The notes: generated by a model not told the origin, from the sequence alone. Positions 1 to 10,579 are shown, counted from the stretch's first letter. The stretch: 64,000 bases of DNA from Gammaproteobacteria bacterium (GCA_004297165.1 SCUJ01000005.1:240947-304946); one strand, 5' to 3'. Numbers and translations: made by a program.

Positions 1-326
1 CGATCCGGCCCCAGCAGCAGATCGGAGAAATTGATCTCCTTCTGATCGGTGATGGCCTCGATGGGTCGCCCCGCCGCGATCCGCCCCAGCAGCGGCAGGA
101 TGGTCAGACGCCGGGAGTTCTCGCCGGTCAGGCGTATGCCCCGCCAGTTGCGCCCGGTGCGTTGCAGGTGCCCCTTCCGGACCAGCGCCGCGACATAGCG
201 ATGGACGGTGCCTTTCGAACGGATGGACAGCGCCGCGCCGATCTCGGTCAGCGTCGGGGCATGACCCTCGCGGGCAATGTGGTGCGTGATGAATTGCAGG
301 ATCTTCTCTTCCAGGGGGGTCAGCAT
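1..326 (-). CDS. lexA: LexA-type SOS repressor, N-terminal part (truncated by window edge)
   Basis: The visible part encodes about 108 residues from an ATG at 326 and runs off the left edge. Residues 1-65 form a winged helix-turn-helix of the LexA type (MLTPLEEKILQFI..., then TLTEIGAALSIRSKGTVHRYV). They are followed by PLLGRIAAGRPIEA, which contains the Ala-Gly bond that is self-cleaved in LexA. The catalytic Ser/Lys dyad would lie outside the window. In the family, this protein represses DNA-repair genes until RecA filaments stimulate autocleavage. It is divergent from the gene at 495 and shares a 168-bp intergenic region containing a palindrome at 424-438. It could be a second LexA paralogue rather than the principal one. 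Confidence 0.8.
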   Translation of the reverse strand, partial: MLTPLEEKILQFITHHIAREGHAPTLTEIGAALSIRSKGTVHRYVAALVRKGHLQRTGRNWRGIRLTGENSRRLTILPLLGRIAAGRPIEAITDQKEINFSDLLLGPD

Positions 327-423
327 GAATATACTCCAAAGGTTCTCCGGAAAGCATAGAGAACATCAAGAGGACTTTCAAGCGCAAACGCGGGTTTCTT
401 TATTTCGCATTCTGCTTCACAAT

Positions 424-438
424 TTAACAGTCTGTTAA
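424..438. promoter_or_regulatory. 15-bp perfect inverted repeat in the lexA-like divergent region
   Basis: TTAACAG-T-CTGTTAA is a perfect palindrome around one central base. It lies 98 bp before the lexA-like start and about 57 bp before the start at 495. It is not the enterobacterial LexA box (CTGT-N8-ACAG) because its half-sites point the other way. LexA proteins outside enterobacteria use varied operators, so an autoregulatory site is possible but unproven. Confidence 0.35.
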
Positions 439-494
439 CTGCGGACCCGAACCAGATCCGGACAGGGAGTTCCAATACTCCGGAGTCACATACA

Positions 495-1031
495 ATGCGG
501 AAATCAAACCCTATGCATACATTGGATCGACAACTACTTGTAATCGCAACCCTGCTGCTCTGCGCTGGCGGGGCGGGCGCGGCCGATGAAGCCGCCACCG
601 CCGTGCTGGAAAGCGCCGTGGAGGCTGGATTCAGCGAGCTGGAAAGACAGATCATCGGCGATTATTACGTCGACCAGGCCGGCGGACAAACCGTAACGGA
701 GGAAACCGCCCCCGTCAGCCAGAAATCGGGAGGCAAGTCCAAACCGGGCAAGGGCAAGAATAAACAAGGCGCTCAAGGCCAACTGCCTCAAGGTCTCGCC
801 AAGCGGGACCGCCTGCCGCCCGGTCTGGAACGGCAATTACAGAAGAACGGAACCCTGCCGCCGGGTCTCGCCAAGCGCAGCCTGCCGGCGGACCTCGAAC
901 AGCACCTGCCGCCGGCGCCGGAAGGCTACGAACGGCAGATTATCGAGGATTCGGCCATCGTCCTGGTGGAGCAGGCGACCGGGCAGATAGCGGATATCAT
1001 CACTGACGCGATCCTTGGGCCAAGCGAATAA
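495..1031 (+). CDS. Small secreted protein, RcnB/CigR-like C-terminal region
   Basis: This 178-residue protein has a signal peptide (charged start, hydrophobic residues about 14-26, AGAADE cleavage region). A Lys/Gly-rich linker follows, then a repeated Leu-Pro-Pro-Gly-Leu motif (LPQGLAKR, LPPGLERQL, LPPGLAKR). The C-terminal part is YERQIIEDSAIVLVEQATGQIADII. That layout (LPPGL repeats, then a tyrosine and a short hydrophobic stretch) resembles the periplasmic RcnB/CigR group. The group includes a nickel/cobalt-homeostasis protein and an anti-virulence protein, so no specific role is assigned. GGAG at 482-485 sits 9 bases before the ATG. It is divergent from the lexA-like gene. Confidence 0.6.
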   Translation: MRKSNPMHTLDRQLLVIATLLLCAGGAGAADEAATAVLESAVEAGFSELERQIIGDYYVDQAGGQTVTEETAPVSQKSGGKSKPGKGKNKQGAQGQLPQGLAKRDRLPPGLERQLQKNGTLPPGLAKRSLPADLEQHLPPAPEGYERQIIEDSAIVLVEQATGQIADIITDAILGPSE

Positions 1032-1050
1032 TCGACGGGGAACCAAAACC

Positions 1051-1464
1051 ATGACGTACCGGCGCCATCCCGAATCCGCTGAGGAAACCAAACGACCCTA
1101 TGCCATCCGGGTCAAGGTGGAGACGGCATACATCCCCGAGCAATCCCGTCCGGAGGTCGATCGCTATGTCTTCGCCTATACGATCACCATCACGAATACC
1201 GGGACGGTGCCGGCGCGTTTGCTCCGGCGCCACTGGGTCATCACGGACGCCAACAGCAAGATCCAGGAGGTGCGCGGCGATGGCGTGATCGGCGAGCAGC
1301 CGCATCTCTCGCCCGGACAATCCTACATCTACACGAGCGGCGCAATGCTGGAAACGCCGCTCGGTTGCATGGAAGGCAGTTACGAGATGCTGGCCGATGA
1401 CGGCATGGAATTCGAGGCGCCCATCGCCGCCTTCCGTTTGTCCATGCCGCATACCCTGCACTGA
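1051..1464 (+). CDS. apaG: ApaG protein
   Basis: The 137-residue protein is a single ApaG/DUF525 immunoglobulin-like domain, recognised by YVFAYTITITNTGTVPARLLRRHWVITDANSKIQEVRGDGVIGEQPHL and by GCMEGSYEM near the end. ApaG is genetically linked to Co2+/Mg2+ phenotypes and dinucleotide polyphosphate metabolism in gammaproteobacteria, but its biochemical role is not settled. An upstream in-frame start at 1015 would overlap the previous gene. The ATG at 1051, behind GGGGAA, gives the usual protein length. apaH follows after 40 bp, the common gammaproteobacterial order, so the two are probably co-transcribed. Confidence 0.92.
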   Translation: MTYRRHPESAEETKRPYAIRVKVETAYIPEQSRPEVDRYVFAYTITITNTGTVPARLLRRHWVITDANSKIQEVRGDGVIGEQPHLSPGQSYIYTSGAMLETPLGCMEGSYEMLADDGMEFEAPIAAFRLSMPHTLH

Positions 1465-1504
1465 TTCCCCTTTACCGTTTACGACAGGCTGCTGATCCCA
1501 CCGC

Positions 1505-2356
1505 ATGGCGACCTTCGCGATCGGCGACATCCAGGGCTGTCACCAGGAATTGCTCGACCTGCTCGAAGCGATCCGCTTCGAACCGTCGCGCGATCGTCTG
1601 TGGTTTACCGGCGATCTCGTCAATCGCGGTCCGGACTCCCTCAATACCATGCGCACGGTGCGGGACACCGGAGGGATTGTCGTCCTCGGCAATCATGACC
1701 TCCACCTGCTGGCGATTGCCTATGGCAAGGCCCTGCCGCGGAAGAAGGACACGCTCGATGCCATCCTGGCGGCCCCGGACCGGGAGGAACTGCTGGAATG
1801 GCTGCGGACCCGGCCCCTCCTGCACATCGACCACGAACTTGGCTATACCCTGGTGCATGCCGGGCTGCCGCCGCAATGGGATGCCGCGACGGCCGAGTCC
1901 TGCGCCCGCGAGGTCGAACACGTCCTGAGGGGCCCCAAGGCGGGGAAATTCTTTGCCCGCATGTACGGCGACCTCCCAGACCTGTGGGCGGAAGGCCTCG
2001 AAAAGTGGGATCGTTACCGGTACATCGTCAATGCCCTGACCCGCCTGCGCTATTGCGATCAGGACGGCCGCGTGGCGCTGCGCTACAAAGGCCCGCCCGG
2101 GAGTCAACCCGCCGATTGCAAACCCTGGTATCACCTCAATGGACGCAAGAACCGCGGCACGCATATCATCTTCGGCCATTGGGCCACCGTCACCCTGGGG
2201 CAGGAGAAAGACTTCGCGCCCTTCGCCGTGCACCCCCTCGACACGGGCTGCGTCTGGGGCGGCCCCTTGACCGCCATGCGCTTGGAGGATCGCCGGTATT
2301 TCTCCGTGCCTTCACGCCAGCAGCCATTCGATGGCCGCTATCACGAGGCGGACTGA
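1505..2356 (+). CDS. apaH: Symmetrical diadenosine tetraphosphatase
   Basis: The 283-residue cytoplasmic metallophosphoesterase hydrolyses Ap4A to two ADP. The family metal-binding motifs are all visible near the N-terminus: GDIQGCHQE (about residues 7-15), GDLVNRGPDS (about 37-46) and GNHDLHLL (about 60-67). A C-terminal FGHWA motif is also present. Length and motif order match ApaH. It follows apaG and is convergent with folA, whose stop is 13 bp beyond this stop. No terminator hairpin is obvious in that short gap, so overlapping 3' ends are likely. Confidence 0.95.
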   Translation: MATFAIGDIQGCHQELLDLLEAIRFEPSRDRLWFTGDLVNRGPDSLNTMRTVRDTGGIVVLGNHDLHLLAIAYGKALPRKKDTLDAILAAPDREELLEWLRTRPLLHIDHELGYTLVHAGLPPQWDAATAESCAREVEHVLRGPKAGKFFARMYGDLPDLWAEGLEKWDRYRYIVNALTRLRYCDQDGRVALRYKGPPGSQPADCKPWYHLNGRKNRGTHIIFGHWATVTLGQEKDFAPFAVHPLDTGCVWGGPLTAMRLEDRRYFSVPSRQQPFDGRYHEAD

Positions 2357-2368
2357 AGCAACCGAGAA

Positions 2369-2854
2369 TCAGGACTTACTTAACAACACAAAACTGACGG
2401 CATGGATGTTCTGTACATCCGCCGGAAGTTCCTCCCGGCTCGCCTCCCGCCATTCCCTGCGATTGAAGACCGGAAAATGCACATCTCCATCCACTCGCGC
2501 ATGCACCTCGGTGAGATAGATCCTGTCGGCCAGCGGCAAGGCCGCGCGATAGACCTCCGCCCCGCCGGCGATCATGACCTCAGCGGCGTCCGCGCACGCG
2601 GCCAGTGCTGCATCCAGGCTGTCCGCCACCCGGCAACCGGGGCTGCGGTAATCCGGATCCCGGCTGATGACGATGTTCTCACGGCCAGGGAGGGGTTTGC
2701 CGATGGATTCATGGGTCTTGCGCCCCAGGATCACGGGTTTGCCGAGCGTCAACGACTTGAACCGGCGCAGGTCCGCCGGCAGGCGCCACGGGAGCTTGCA
2801 ACCCTGGCCGATGACGCCCTGTTCGTCCATGGCGACGATGAGCGAAACGATCAT
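2369..2854 (-). CDS. folA: Dihydrofolate reductase
   Basis: This 161-residue cytoplasmic enzyme reduces dihydrofolate to tetrahydrofolate with NADPH. Diagnostic features are the N-terminal MIVSLIVAMDEQGVIGQGCKLPWRLPADL, where the LPW-x-LPADL loop carries the catalytic acidic residue (D27 in the E. coli enzyme). The NADPH-binding VILGRKTHESIGKPLPGR and MIAGGAEVY are also present. Length equals the usual chromosomal type. The thyA stop lies 5 bp upstream, so the two genes that use and regenerate folate cofactors for dTMP synthesis are one transcript. Confidence 0.96.
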   Translation of the reverse strand: MIVSLIVAMDEQGVIGQGCKLPWRLPADLRRFKSLTLGKPVILGRKTHESIGKPLPGRENIVISRDPDYRSPGCRVADSLDAALAACADAAEVMIAGGAEVYRAALPLADRIYLTEVHARVDGDVHFPVFNRREWREASREELPADVQNIHAVSFVLLSKS

Positions 2855-2859
2855 CTCGT

Positions 2860-3654
2860 TTACACCGCTATCGGCGCCGGGATCGCCGGATGCGCCCGAT
2901 AGCCCGTCAGGGTGAAGTCAGCGTAACGGAAATCGTCGATGGATCTTATCGAGCGGTTCAATCCCATCGCCGGCAGCGGATAAGGATCGCGGGAGAGTTG
3001 CAGGTCCGCCTGTTCCAGATGGTTCAAATACAGGTGTGCGTCGCCGAGGGTAATAATGAATTCACCCGCCTCTAGCCCCGTGACCTGCGCTGTCATCAAG
3101 GTCAAGAGGGCGTACGAGGCGATGTTGAAAGGCACGCCGAGAAAGATATCCGCGCTGCGCTGATACATCTGGCAGGACAAGCGGCCTCCCGCCACATAGA
3201 ACTGAAACAGCGCATGACAAGGCGCCAGCGCCATTTTATCGATCTCGCCCACGTTCCAGGCGCTGACGATGAGCCGGCGCGAGTCGGGGTCGCGCCGGAT
3301 TCGCTCGATCACCTCGCCAATCTGATCCACCACGCGGCCATCCGCCGTGCGCCAGGCACGCCACTGCGCGCCGTAGACCGGACCGAGATCGCCATTCGCG
3401 TCCGCCCATTCGTCCCAGATGCTGACCCCGTGATCCCTGAGATATTTGATGTTCGAGTCGCCCCGCAGAAACCAGAGCAGTTCGTGGATGATGGACTTGA
3501 GGTGCAGCTTCTTGGTCGTGACCACCGGAAATCCTTCGGCCAGATCGAAGCGCATCTGATAGCCGAACACGCTCAGGGTCCCCGTGCCGGTGCGGTCGCC
3601 TTTGCGTATCCCCCGCGTCCTTACATGCCGCAATAATTCGAGATATTCTTTCAC
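2860..3654 (-). CDS. thyA: Thymidylate synthase
   Basis: The 264-residue enzyme converts dUMP and methylene-tetrahydrofolate to dTMP. It shows the catalytic [12 protein letters not shown] with nucleophilic Cys. The dUMP-binding RRLIVSAWN and [22 protein letters not shown] are present, as is the N-terminal [18 protein letters not shown]. Length equals the E. coli form. The start is a GTG at 3652-3654, giving MKEYLELL as in relatives, and I see no good ribosome-binding site before it. folA follows after 5 bp. A 7-bp tandem repeat block lies directly upstream, between this gene and lgt. Confidence 0.96.
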   Translation of the reverse strand: MKEYLELLRHVRTRGIRKGDRTGTGTLSVFGYQMRFDLAEGFPVVTTKKLHLKSIIHELLWFLRGDSNIKYLRDHGVSIWDEWADANGDLGPVYGAQWRAWRTADGRVVDQIGEVIERIRRDPDSRRLIVSAWNVGEIDKMALAPCHALFQFYVAGGRLSCQMYQRSADIFLGVPFNIASYALLTLMTAQVTGLEAGEFIITLGDAHLYLNHLEQADLQLSRDPYPLPAMGLNRSIRSIDDFRYADFTLTGYRAHPAIPAPIAV

Positions 3655-3660
3655 GCTTTA

Positions 3661-3757
3661 GTCACTTGTCACTTGTCATTTGTCATTTGTCATTTGTCAT
3701 TGGTCACTTGTCATAGGGCATAGGGCAGAAGAAAGAATAACAAGTGACAAGTGACTA
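3661..3757. repeat. Degenerate 7-bp tandem repeat (TGTCATT/TGTCACT) with inverted copy
   Basis: From 3661 the sequence reads GTCACTTGTCACTTGT and then several copies of TGTCATT up to about 3714. A 16-base reverse complement of its first part (ACAAGTGACAAGTGAC) occurs at 3740-3755 and overlaps the lgt stop codon. The block therefore fills the lgt-thyA gap and could fold into a large hairpin in the shared transcript. The unit length is the same as that of the tract before uvrA (about 54982-55055). Confidence 0.8.
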
Positions 3758-4549
3758 ATGACGAATACTTAATGACCTGTAACTTAATATCAGCATCGCT
3801 GCTCCAACCAGCACCATCGGCATGGACAACACCATGCCCATCGTGAGCCAGTCGCCCGCGAGGTAACCGATCTGACGATCCGGTTCGCGAATGAATTCCA
3901 CCAGGGTGCGAAAGATCCCGTAGAGCACCAGGAACAACCCGGATACCGCCATCACCGGCCGTGGCCGGGCCGAGAACCACCAGAGGATGACGAACAGCAG
4001 CAATCCTTCCAGAAAGGCCTCGTAGAGTTGAGAGGGGTGTCTCGGTATGCCGCCCGCCCTGGGATCGGGGAAGATCATCGCCCACGGCAGGTCCGAAGGC
4101 GCGCCCCACAACTCCCCGTTGATGAAGTTGCCGATGCGGCCGCTGCCGAGGCCAACCGGCCCCACCGGCACGATAAAGTCGGTCACCGCAAAAAATCCCC
4201 GCTGTGTTTTACGGGCATAGAGCCAGACCGCCAGCATCACCCCCAGCATGCCGCCGTGAAAGGACATGCCGCCTTCCCACACGCGGAACACGGCCAGCGG
4301 TTCCTCGATATAGTAGGGAAAATTGTAAAACAGAACCGACCCCAATCGGCCGCCCAGGATGATCCCGACCGTGGCGTAGAAGACCAGGTCCGAGACCTGT
4401 TCCCTGGTCCAGCCCCCGCCCCGAGTGCCCCGCAAACGCAACAACCACCAGGACAGCAGTATGCCGACCACATAACTGATGCCGTACCAGCGGATCTGCA
4501 CGGGCCCGAGGGCGATGGCCACGGGATCGATATTCGGATAGTTCAACAC
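3755..4549 (-). CDS. lgt: Prolipoprotein diacylglyceryl transferase
   Basis: This inner-membrane enzyme moves diacylglycerol from phosphatidylglycerol onto the lipobox Cys of prolipoproteins. The Lgt signature GRIGNFINGELWG is present, as are SFHGGMLG and about seven hydrophobic segments. I place the start at the GTG at 4549, which gives the typical opening LNYPNIDPVAIALGPVQIRWYG. AAGGG lies about ten bases before it. An ATG at 4588 would add 13 atypical residues. The resulting 264 residues match the family. It lies upstream of thyA on the same strand, and its stop codon is inside the repeat block. Confidence 0.93.
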   Translation of the reverse strand: MLNYPNIDPVAIALGPVQIRWYGISYVVGILLSWWLLRLRGTRGGGWTREQVSDLVFYATVGIILGGRLGSVLFYNFPYYIEEPLAVFRVWEGGMSFHGGMLGVMLAVWLYARKTQRGFFAVTDFIVPVGPVGLGSGRIGNFINGELWGAPSDLPWAMIFPDPRAGGIPRHPSQLYEAFLEGLLLFVILWWFSARPRPVMAVSGLFLVLYGIFRTLVEFIREPDRQIGYLAGDWLTMGMVLSMPMVLVGAAMLILSYRSLSIRH

Positions 4550-4632
4550 TCGGACGGCGCCCTTGTCATACCTGAAGCGGGCCCTCATGATACTGAAATC
4601 CGGTCCTGAACTACACCACGGGAGTCAAGCCC

Positions 4633-6699
4633 ATGCCCCGGCGCGAAGCGCCCAACGCCCTGATTTACGAAACCAGCCCCTATCTGCTGCAACACGCGCA
4701 CAACCCGGTGCGGTGGCATCCCTGGGGGGCGCCGGCGCTGCAACTGGCGCGGACCGCGGATAAACCCATCCTTTTATCCATCGGTTACTCAGCCTGTCAT
4801 TGGTGTCATGTCATGGCGCATGAATCCTTCGAGGATCCCGCGACCGCGACACTCATGAATGAGTTGTTCATCAATATCAAGGTGGATCGCGAAGAGCGTC
4901 CCGACCTCGACCGAATCTACCAACTCGCCCATCAAATGTTGACGCGCCGCCCTGGCGGCTGGCCGCTCACCCTGTTTCTTCATCCCGAGAATCACGCGCC
5001 GTTCTTCGCCGGCACCTATTTTCCGCCGGAAGACCGCTACGGCATGCCGGGATTCGGCGAGGTCCTGCGGCGCGTCGCGGCCTGGTACCGGGAGCAGCCG
5101 GCGGCGGTCCGGGAGCACAACCAGTCCCTGCTGGAGACCTTCCAGCGTCTCGATGCGACCTCTCCTTCGGCAACCCGCGCTGAACTCGATGCAACCCTGA
5201 TTGCACAAGGCATCGCCGAATTACAGCAAAGTTTCGATAACGAACATGGCGGCTTCGGCCAGGCCCCGAAATTTCCCGTCCCCTCAAATCTTGCATTACT
5301 GCTCAAGGCGGGAGGCGCCAATACAGAGGCCCGCGGCATGGCCCTTTTTACCTTAAGGAAGATGGCCCGCGGCGGCATCCATGACCTCATCGGCGGCGGT
5401 TTCTGCCGGTATTCCGTGGATGCGCATTGGGGGATTCCGCATTTCGAGAAGATGCTCTACGACAATGGTCAATTGCTCGAGCTGTATGCCGATGCCTGGC
5501 GCTTTAGCCGCGACGAATTCCTGCTCGGGATCTGCCGGGAGACCGCCGACTGGCTGATCCGGGAGATGCAGTCCCCGACCGGCGGATTCTATTCCTCGCT
5601 GGATGCCGATTCCGATGGCGAGGAGGGCCGTTTCTATATCTGGACCCCCGAACAGGTAATGAAACTGCTGAACCCCGAGGAATACCTCGTCTTCTCCCGG
5701 CACAGCGGCCTCGACCTCCCGCCGAACTTCGAGGGCGAATGGCACCTGTTCAATTACCGCGACGCCGGGGAACTGGCCGCGCTCCTGCGCCTGCCGGAGG
5801 ATCGCGTCCACCAGTCGCTGCGCAGCGCCAGGGAAAAACTCTACACCGCGCGCCGCTACCGCATCTGGCCGGGGCGCGATGAAAAGATCCTCACCGCCTG
5901 GAATGCCCTTGCGATCCGCGGGCTGGTCTCCGCGGGACTCGCCTGCGCGGAATCCGGCTATATCGATGCGGCCCGGCGCGCGCTGGATTTCATTCGCACC
6001 ACCCTGTGGCGCGATGGGCGCCTGTTGGCCACCTGCAAGGAAGATCGGGCGCATCTCAACGCCTACCTGGACGATTACGCCTTCCTCCTGGACGCCGTCC
6101 TGCATCTCCTCGAAGCCGCATGGTCGCTCGATCTCCTCGATTTCGCGCGCAGTCTCGCCGATTGTCTCCTGGAACATTTCCAGGATCGGGAACGCGGCGG
6201 CTTTTACTTCACCGCGCATGACCACGAGAAATTGCTGCGCCGCAGCCGGGAATTCACCGACGACGCCCTGCCCTCGGGCAATGCGATCGCCGCCAGGGCG
6301 CTGGCGCGTCTCGGACATCTGCTCGTCCGCGAGGATTATCTCGCTGCCGCGCGGGGCTGTCTAAGGGCCGCCCAATCCGGTCTCGAACAGTATCCATCGG
6401 CGCATTGCGGCATGCTGCTCGCGTTGCAGGATCATTGCGAGCCGCCCCGCCAGATCATCCTGCGCGGTCCTTCGGCAATACTTCCTGACTGGCGGCGGCG
6501 CTGTCACGAATCGATCGATCCGGTTGATTCGATCTACGCCATCCCGGGCGAAGCCGCCGACCTTCCCGAGGCGCTGGTGCAATATCGACCGTTGGCGGAA
6601 ATAACCGCGTACATCTGCGCGGGCAACCGCTGTCTCCCGCCCATTGTCGGGGCGACTGCCCTGGCGGATTATTTGAAAAGCCGGGACGGGCTGGCATAA
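4633..6699 (+). CDS. DUF255 / YyaL-type thioredoxin-domain protein
   Basis: The 688-residue protein has an N-terminal thioredoxin-like domain. It includes [25 protein letters not shown], with a CxxC-like CHWC at about residues 55-58, and the [10 protein letters not shown] start typical of the family. An alpha/alpha-barrel domain related to N-acylglucosamine epimerase-type folds follows ([46 protein letters not shown]). The family is widespread and its bacterial function is unknown. GGAG sits 9 bases before the ATG. It is divergent from lgt and precedes pckG by 137 bp. Confidence 0.88.
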   Translation: MPRREAPNALIYETSPYLLQHAHNPVRWHPWGAPALQLARTADKPILLSIGYSACHWCHVMAHESFEDPATATLMNELFINIKVDREERPDLDRIYQLAHQMLTRRPGGWPLTLFLHPENHAPFFAGTYFPPEDRYGMPGFGEVLRRVAAWYREQPAAVREHNQSLLETFQRLDATSPSATRAELDATLIAQGIAELQQSFDNEHGGFGQAPKFPVPSNLALLLKAGGANTEARGMALFTLRKMARGGIHDLIGGGFCRYSVDAHWGIPHFEKMLYDNGQLLELYADAWRFSRDEFLLGICRETADWLIREMQSPTGGFYSSLDADSDGEEGRFYIWTPEQVMKLLNPEEYLVFSRHSGLDLPPNFEGEWHLFNYRDAGELAALLRLPEDRVHQSLRSAREKLYTARRYRIWPGRDEKILTAWNALAIRGLVSAGLACAESGYIDAARRALDFIRTTLWRDGRLLATCKEDRAHLNAYLDDYAFLLDAVLHLLEAAWSLDLLDFARSLADCLLEHFQDRERGGFYFTAHDHEKLLRRSREFTDDALPSGNAIAARALARLGHLLVREDYLAAARGCLRAAQSGLEQYPSAHCGMLLALQDHCEPPRQIILRGPSAILPDWRRRCHESIDPVDSIYAIPGEAADLPEALVQYRPLAEITAYICAGNRCLPPIVGATALADYLKSRDGLA

Positions 6700-6836
6700 T
6701 AACGGCCCATTCTCGTACCATGACTCGCCTTCCCGCCCCTGTGGTTCCGCGATGTTGAGGTTGCCGGGCGCGCATTGCCGCGGATTACGCGGTTAGAATT
6801 CATACAATTACAAGAGTTTATCTTTGAGGTTTTCGC

Positions 6837-8630
6837 ATGGCGTTGACGCATAAAAAATTAAACCAATGGGTCGCCGATCAGCAGGCGCTCTGCCAGCCCG
6901 ATCGGGTGGTCTGGTGCAACGGCTCCAGGGAAGAGTACGACGGCATGTGGGATCTCATGGTCCGCGCCGGCGCGGCAAAACGGCTGAACGAGGCCAAGCG
7001 GCCGAACAGCTACTACGTGCGGTCTGTGCCGGAAGATGTGGCCCGCGTCGAGGATCGCACCTTCATCTGCTCGAAATCCAAAGAAGAGGCCGGTCCCACC
7101 AACAACTGGATCGACCCGGGCGAGATGCGCAAGACCCTGCACGGGCTGTTCGCCGGCTGCATGCGCGGCCGGACCATGTATGTGATCCCATTCAGCATGG
7201 GGCCGGTGGGCTCCCATATCGCGCATATCGGCGTGCAGGTGACCGACTCCCCCTACGTCGTGGCCAGCATGCATGTCATGACCAGGGTCGGGGACAAGGT
7301 CCTGCAGGTGCTGGGTGAGGACGGCTATTTCGTGCCGTGCGCGCATTCCGTGGGGGCCCCGCTGGCAGCCGGCCAGAAAGATGTTCCCTGGCCCTGCAAT
7401 CCCGAGAATCGTTATATCGTGCATTTCCCCGATACCCGCGAGATCTGGTCCTATGGCTCAGGCTACGGCGGCAACGCCCTGCTCGGGAAGAAATGCTTTG
7501 CCTTGCGCATCGCCTCCGTCATGGCGCGCGATCAGGGCTGGCTCGCCGAGCACATGCTGATCATGAAACTCACCAACGCCAAGGGCGTGGTGAAATATGT
7601 CGCCGGGGCCTTCCCGAGCGCCTGCGGCAAGACCAATCTGTCCATGCTGACGCCCACCATCCCCGGCCTGAAGGTGGAGACCATCGGCGATGACATCTGC
7701 TGGATGAAATTTCATGAGGACGGCCGCCTCTACGCCATCAACCCGGAGGCCGGGTTCTTCGGCGTGGCGCCGGGCACCGGGATGGACTCCAATCCCAATG
7801 CCGTGCGCACACTGACGCACAATACGGTCTTCACCAATGTCGCCGAGACGGATGACGGCGATATCTGGTGGGAAGGCTTGACCCACGAACCTCCCGCGCA
7901 TCTGACCGACTGGCTGGGGAAGGATTGGACCCCGGCGGCCGGCGCCCCGGCGGCGCATCCGAACTCGAGATTCACCGTGTCCGCGAGCCAGTGTCCGGTG
8001 ATCGCCCCGGAATGGGACGATCCGGCCGGCGTGCCCATCAGCGCCATCCTCTTCGGCGGGCGGCGGGCCTCGGTGGTTCCGCTGGTGAACGAATCCCGGA
8101 ATTGGGAACACGGCACCTTCCTCGGCACGATCATCGCGAGCGAGATGACCGCCGCCGCCTTCGGCGCCATCGGCAAATTGCGCCGCGACCCCATGGCGAT
8201 GCTGCCCTTCTGCGGTTACAACATGGCCGATTACTGGAACCACTGGCTCCAAATCGGCAAGACACGGGGCGCGAAATTGCCGAAGATCTTCTACGTGAAC
8301 TGGTTCCGCAAGAACGGCAACGGGAAATTCATGTGGCCGGGCTTCGGCGAGAACAGCCGCGTGCTCAAATGGATCTTCGAACGTTGCGAAGGCACGGCGG
8401 CGGCGGTGGATACCCCCATCGGCTATCTGCCGCCCCGGGAGGCGCTGGATCTATCCGGTCTGCATGTGGACGGGGCCGACCTCGAAGGACTGCTCCGGGT
8501 CGAGGTGGATGGCTGGCTGAACGAGATCCCGCTTATCGGCGAATACTACGACAGTTTCGGGAAGCACCTGCCGGCGGAATTGCGCACGGAGTTGCGGGAA
8601 CTCAAGGAGCGGCTGGAAGCGGCGAAATAA
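6837..8630 (+). CDS. pckG: Phosphoenolpyruvate carboxykinase (GTP)
   Basis: This 597-residue cytosolic enzyme interconverts oxaloacetate + GTP and phosphoenolpyruvate + CO2 + GDP (gluconeogenesis or anaplerosis). The GTP-type signature [13 protein letters not shown] contains the P-loop and the reactive Cys. Also present are [27 protein letters not shown] and the GTP-pocket region FYVNWFRK. Length is as expected for the GTP family and unlike the shorter ATP family common in enterobacteria. The start is supported by GAGG upstream. It converges on typA with only 4 bp between stop codons. Confidence 0.96.
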   Translation: MALTHKKLNQWVADQQALCQPDRVVWCNGSREEYDGMWDLMVRAGAAKRLNEAKRPNSYYVRSVPEDVARVEDRTFICSKSKEEAGPTNNWIDPGEMRKTLHGLFAGCMRGRTMYVIPFSMGPVGSHIAHIGVQVTDSPYVVASMHVMTRVGDKVLQVLGEDGYFVPCAHSVGAPLAAGQKDVPWPCNPENRYIVHFPDTREIWSYGSGYGGNALLGKKCFALRIASVMARDQGWLAEHMLIMKLTNAKGVVKYVAGAFPSACGKTNLSMLTPTIPGLKVETIGDDICWMKFHEDGRLYAINPEAGFFGVAPGTGMDSNPNAVRTLTHNTVFTNVAETDDGDIWWEGLTHEPPAHLTDWLGKDWTPAAGAPAAHPNSRFTVSASQCPVIAPEWDDPAGVPISAILFGGRRASVVPLVNESRNWEHGTFLGTIIASEMTAAAFGAIGKLRRDPMAMLPFCGYNMADYWNHWLQIGKTRGAKLPKIFYVNWFRKNGNGKFMWPGFGENSRVLKWIFERCEGTAAAVDTPIGYLPPREALDLSGLHVDGADLEGLLRVEVDGWLNEIPLIGEYYDSFGKHLPAELRTELRELKERLEAAK

Positions 8631-8634
8631 ATCG

Positions 8635-10458
8635 TCACCCCGCCTTCGCGGCGCGCTTGCGTTGATGCTCCAGCAGGAGCTTCTTCCGCAGGCGGATGGA
8701 TTGCGGCGTCACCTCCACCAATTCATCGTCATCGATGAACTCCAGGGCTTGCTCCAGCGAGTACCGGATCGGCGGGGTGAGCAGGATGTTCTCGTCGCTG
8801 CCGGCCGCGCGGATATTGGTCAGTTGCTTGCCCTTCAGGGGATTCACCACAAGATCGTTGCTGCGTGAGTGGATGCCGATGATGGCGCCTTCGTACACCT
8901 CGTCTCCCGGTTGGACGAACATCCGGCCCCGTTCCTGAAGATTGAAGAGCGCATAGGCCAGCGCCTTGCCGGCGCCGTTGGCGATCAGGACGCCATTTAT
9001 GCGGTTGCCGAATATCCCCGGCTTCACCGGCGCATAGCGGTCGAAGACATGGTACATCAGGCCCGTGCCCTGGGTGGCGGTGAGGAATTCCGTCCGGAAA
9101 CCGATGATCCCGCGCGCCGGGATCACAAAATCCAGACGCACGCGGCCCTTGCCGTCGGGCGCCATGTTCCGCAGATCGGCGCCGCGGGCGCCCAGTTTTT
9201 CAATCACCGTGCCCTGATGCCGATCCTCGACATCCACGGTCAGTTGCTCATAAGGCTCGGAGAGGACCCCGTCGATCGTCCGGGTGATGACCTCGGGCCG
9301 GGAAACGCCGAGTTCATAACCCTCCCGGCGCATGTTTTCGATAAGGATGGACAGGTGCAGCTCGCCGCGACCCGAGACCTTGAATTTGTCCGGGTCCGCC
9401 GTCTCCTCCACCCGCAGGGCAACATTATGCACCGTCTCTTTCAGGAGCCGATCGCGGATCTGCCGTGAGGTGACGAAGCGTCCCTCCCGCCCTGCGAGAG
9501 GCGAGTTGTTGACCTGGAAGGTCATGCTGACCGTGGGTTCATCCACCTGCAAGGGCGCCATGGCTTCGGCGCGCGCGGGATCGCAGATGGTGTCGGAAAT
9601 GGCGAGGCCGTCGATGCCGGTAAAGGCGATGATGTCCCCGGCCCCGGCCTCCGGCTGATCGATCCGCTCCAGCCCGAGAAACCCGAATACTTGCAGGATC
9701 CGCGCATTGCGCTGACCGCCATTGCGATCGACAACCACCACCGGGCTGTTGGCCTTGATGCGGCCGCGCCGGATCCGGCCGATGCCGATCACCCCGGTGT
9801 AGTTGCTGTAATCCAGCAGACTCACCTGCACCTGGAAGGGTCCTTCGCTGTCCACGTCCGGAGGCGGCACATGATCGACGATCATCTGGAACAAGGGCTC
9901 CATGTCGCCGCTGCTGACCGACGCATCGGTTGCGGCATAGCCCTGCAGGGCGCTGGCATAGATCACGGGGAAATCGAGCTGGGCATCGCTCGCGCCCAGG
10001 TTGTCGAAGAGGTCGAAGGTCTGTTCGACCACCCACTCGGCGCGCGCCCCGGGCCGGTCGATCTTGTTGACCACAACGATGGGGCGGAAGCCCTGCGCGA
10101 GCGCCTTCTGGGTCACGAAACGGGTCTGGGGCATCGGACCATCCACGGCGTCGACCAGCAGCAACACGGAATCCACCATGGACAGGACCCGCTCCACCTC
10201 GCCGCCGAAATCGGCGTGCCCGGGAGTGTCAACGATATTGATGCGGTAATCGCGCCATTTGATCGCGGTCGTCTTGGCCAGGATAGTGATCCCCCGCTCC
10301 CGCTCCAGGTCGTTGGAATCCATGATCCTATGTGGCGTGGCGGCGCGCGGCCCCAGCGTGCCGGATTGCACCAGCAACTGGTCGAGCAGGGTGGTCTTGC
10401 CGTGATCGACATGGGCGATGACGGCGATATTGCGGAGACGGTCGGTCAAGGGGGTCAT
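8635..10458 (-). CDS. typA: Ribosome-associated GTPase TypA/BipA
   Basis: The 607-residue translational GTPase assists late ribosome assembly and stress adaptation. G motifs are visible: AHVDHGKTT (G1), RGIT (G2), DTPGH (G3), NKID (G4) and the SAL region (G5). EF-G-like domains III and V follow, then the BipA-specific C-terminal domain ending near IRLRKKLL. An open frame continues 40 codons further upstream, but [23 protein letters not shown] is the normal BipA beginning, so the ATG at 10458 is chosen. It is divergent from the selenoprotein-like gene and convergent with pckG. Confidence 0.95.
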   Translation of the reverse strand: MTPLTDRLRNIAVIAHVDHGKTTLLDQLLVQSGTLGPRAATPHRIMDSNDLERERGITILAKTTAIKWRDYRINIVDTPGHADFGGEVERVLSMVDSVLLLVDAVDGPMPQTRFVTQKALAQGFRPIVVVNKIDRPGARAEWVVEQTFDLFDNLGASDAQLDFPVIYASALQGYAATDASVSSGDMEPLFQMIVDHVPPPDVDSEGPFQVQVSLLDYSNYTGVIGIGRIRRGRIKANSPVVVVDRNGGQRNARILQVFGFLGLERIDQPEAGAGDIIAFTGIDGLAISDTICDPARAEAMAPLQVDEPTVSMTFQVNNSPLAGREGRFVTSRQIRDRLLKETVHNVALRVEETADPDKFKVSGRGELHLSILIENMRREGYELGVSRPEVITRTIDGVLSEPYEQLTVDVEDRHQGTVIEKLGARGADLRNMAPDGKGRVRLDFVIPARGIIGFRTEFLTATQGTGLMYHVFDRYAPVKPGIFGNRINGVLIANGAGKALAYALFNLQERGRMFVQPGDEVYEGAIIGIHSRSNDLVVNPLKGKQLTNIRAAGSDENILLTPPIRYSLEQALEFIDDDELVEVTPQSIRLRKKLLLEHQRKRAAKAG

Positions 10459-10579
10459 TCCAGAGGTAACAACGGGCGGCGGATTATACGTCAATAAGCC
10501 CGGAAACACATCACCGGGCCGTGACGACGGGTTCTCCGAACCAGGCCGGAATCCCCTGGATGACTGTAAGCCATCCATT

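Noticed and set aside
3661..3757. CRISPR array
   Set aside because: The unit is 7 bp with no spacers and no cas genes nearby. It is a simple tandem repeat; the tract at about 54982-55055 was rejected for the same reasons.
4550..4588. Lgt start at the ATG at 4588
   Set aside because: The extra 13 residues are not typical of Lgt, and the GTG at 4549 has a better-placed AAGGG and gives the usual N-terminus.
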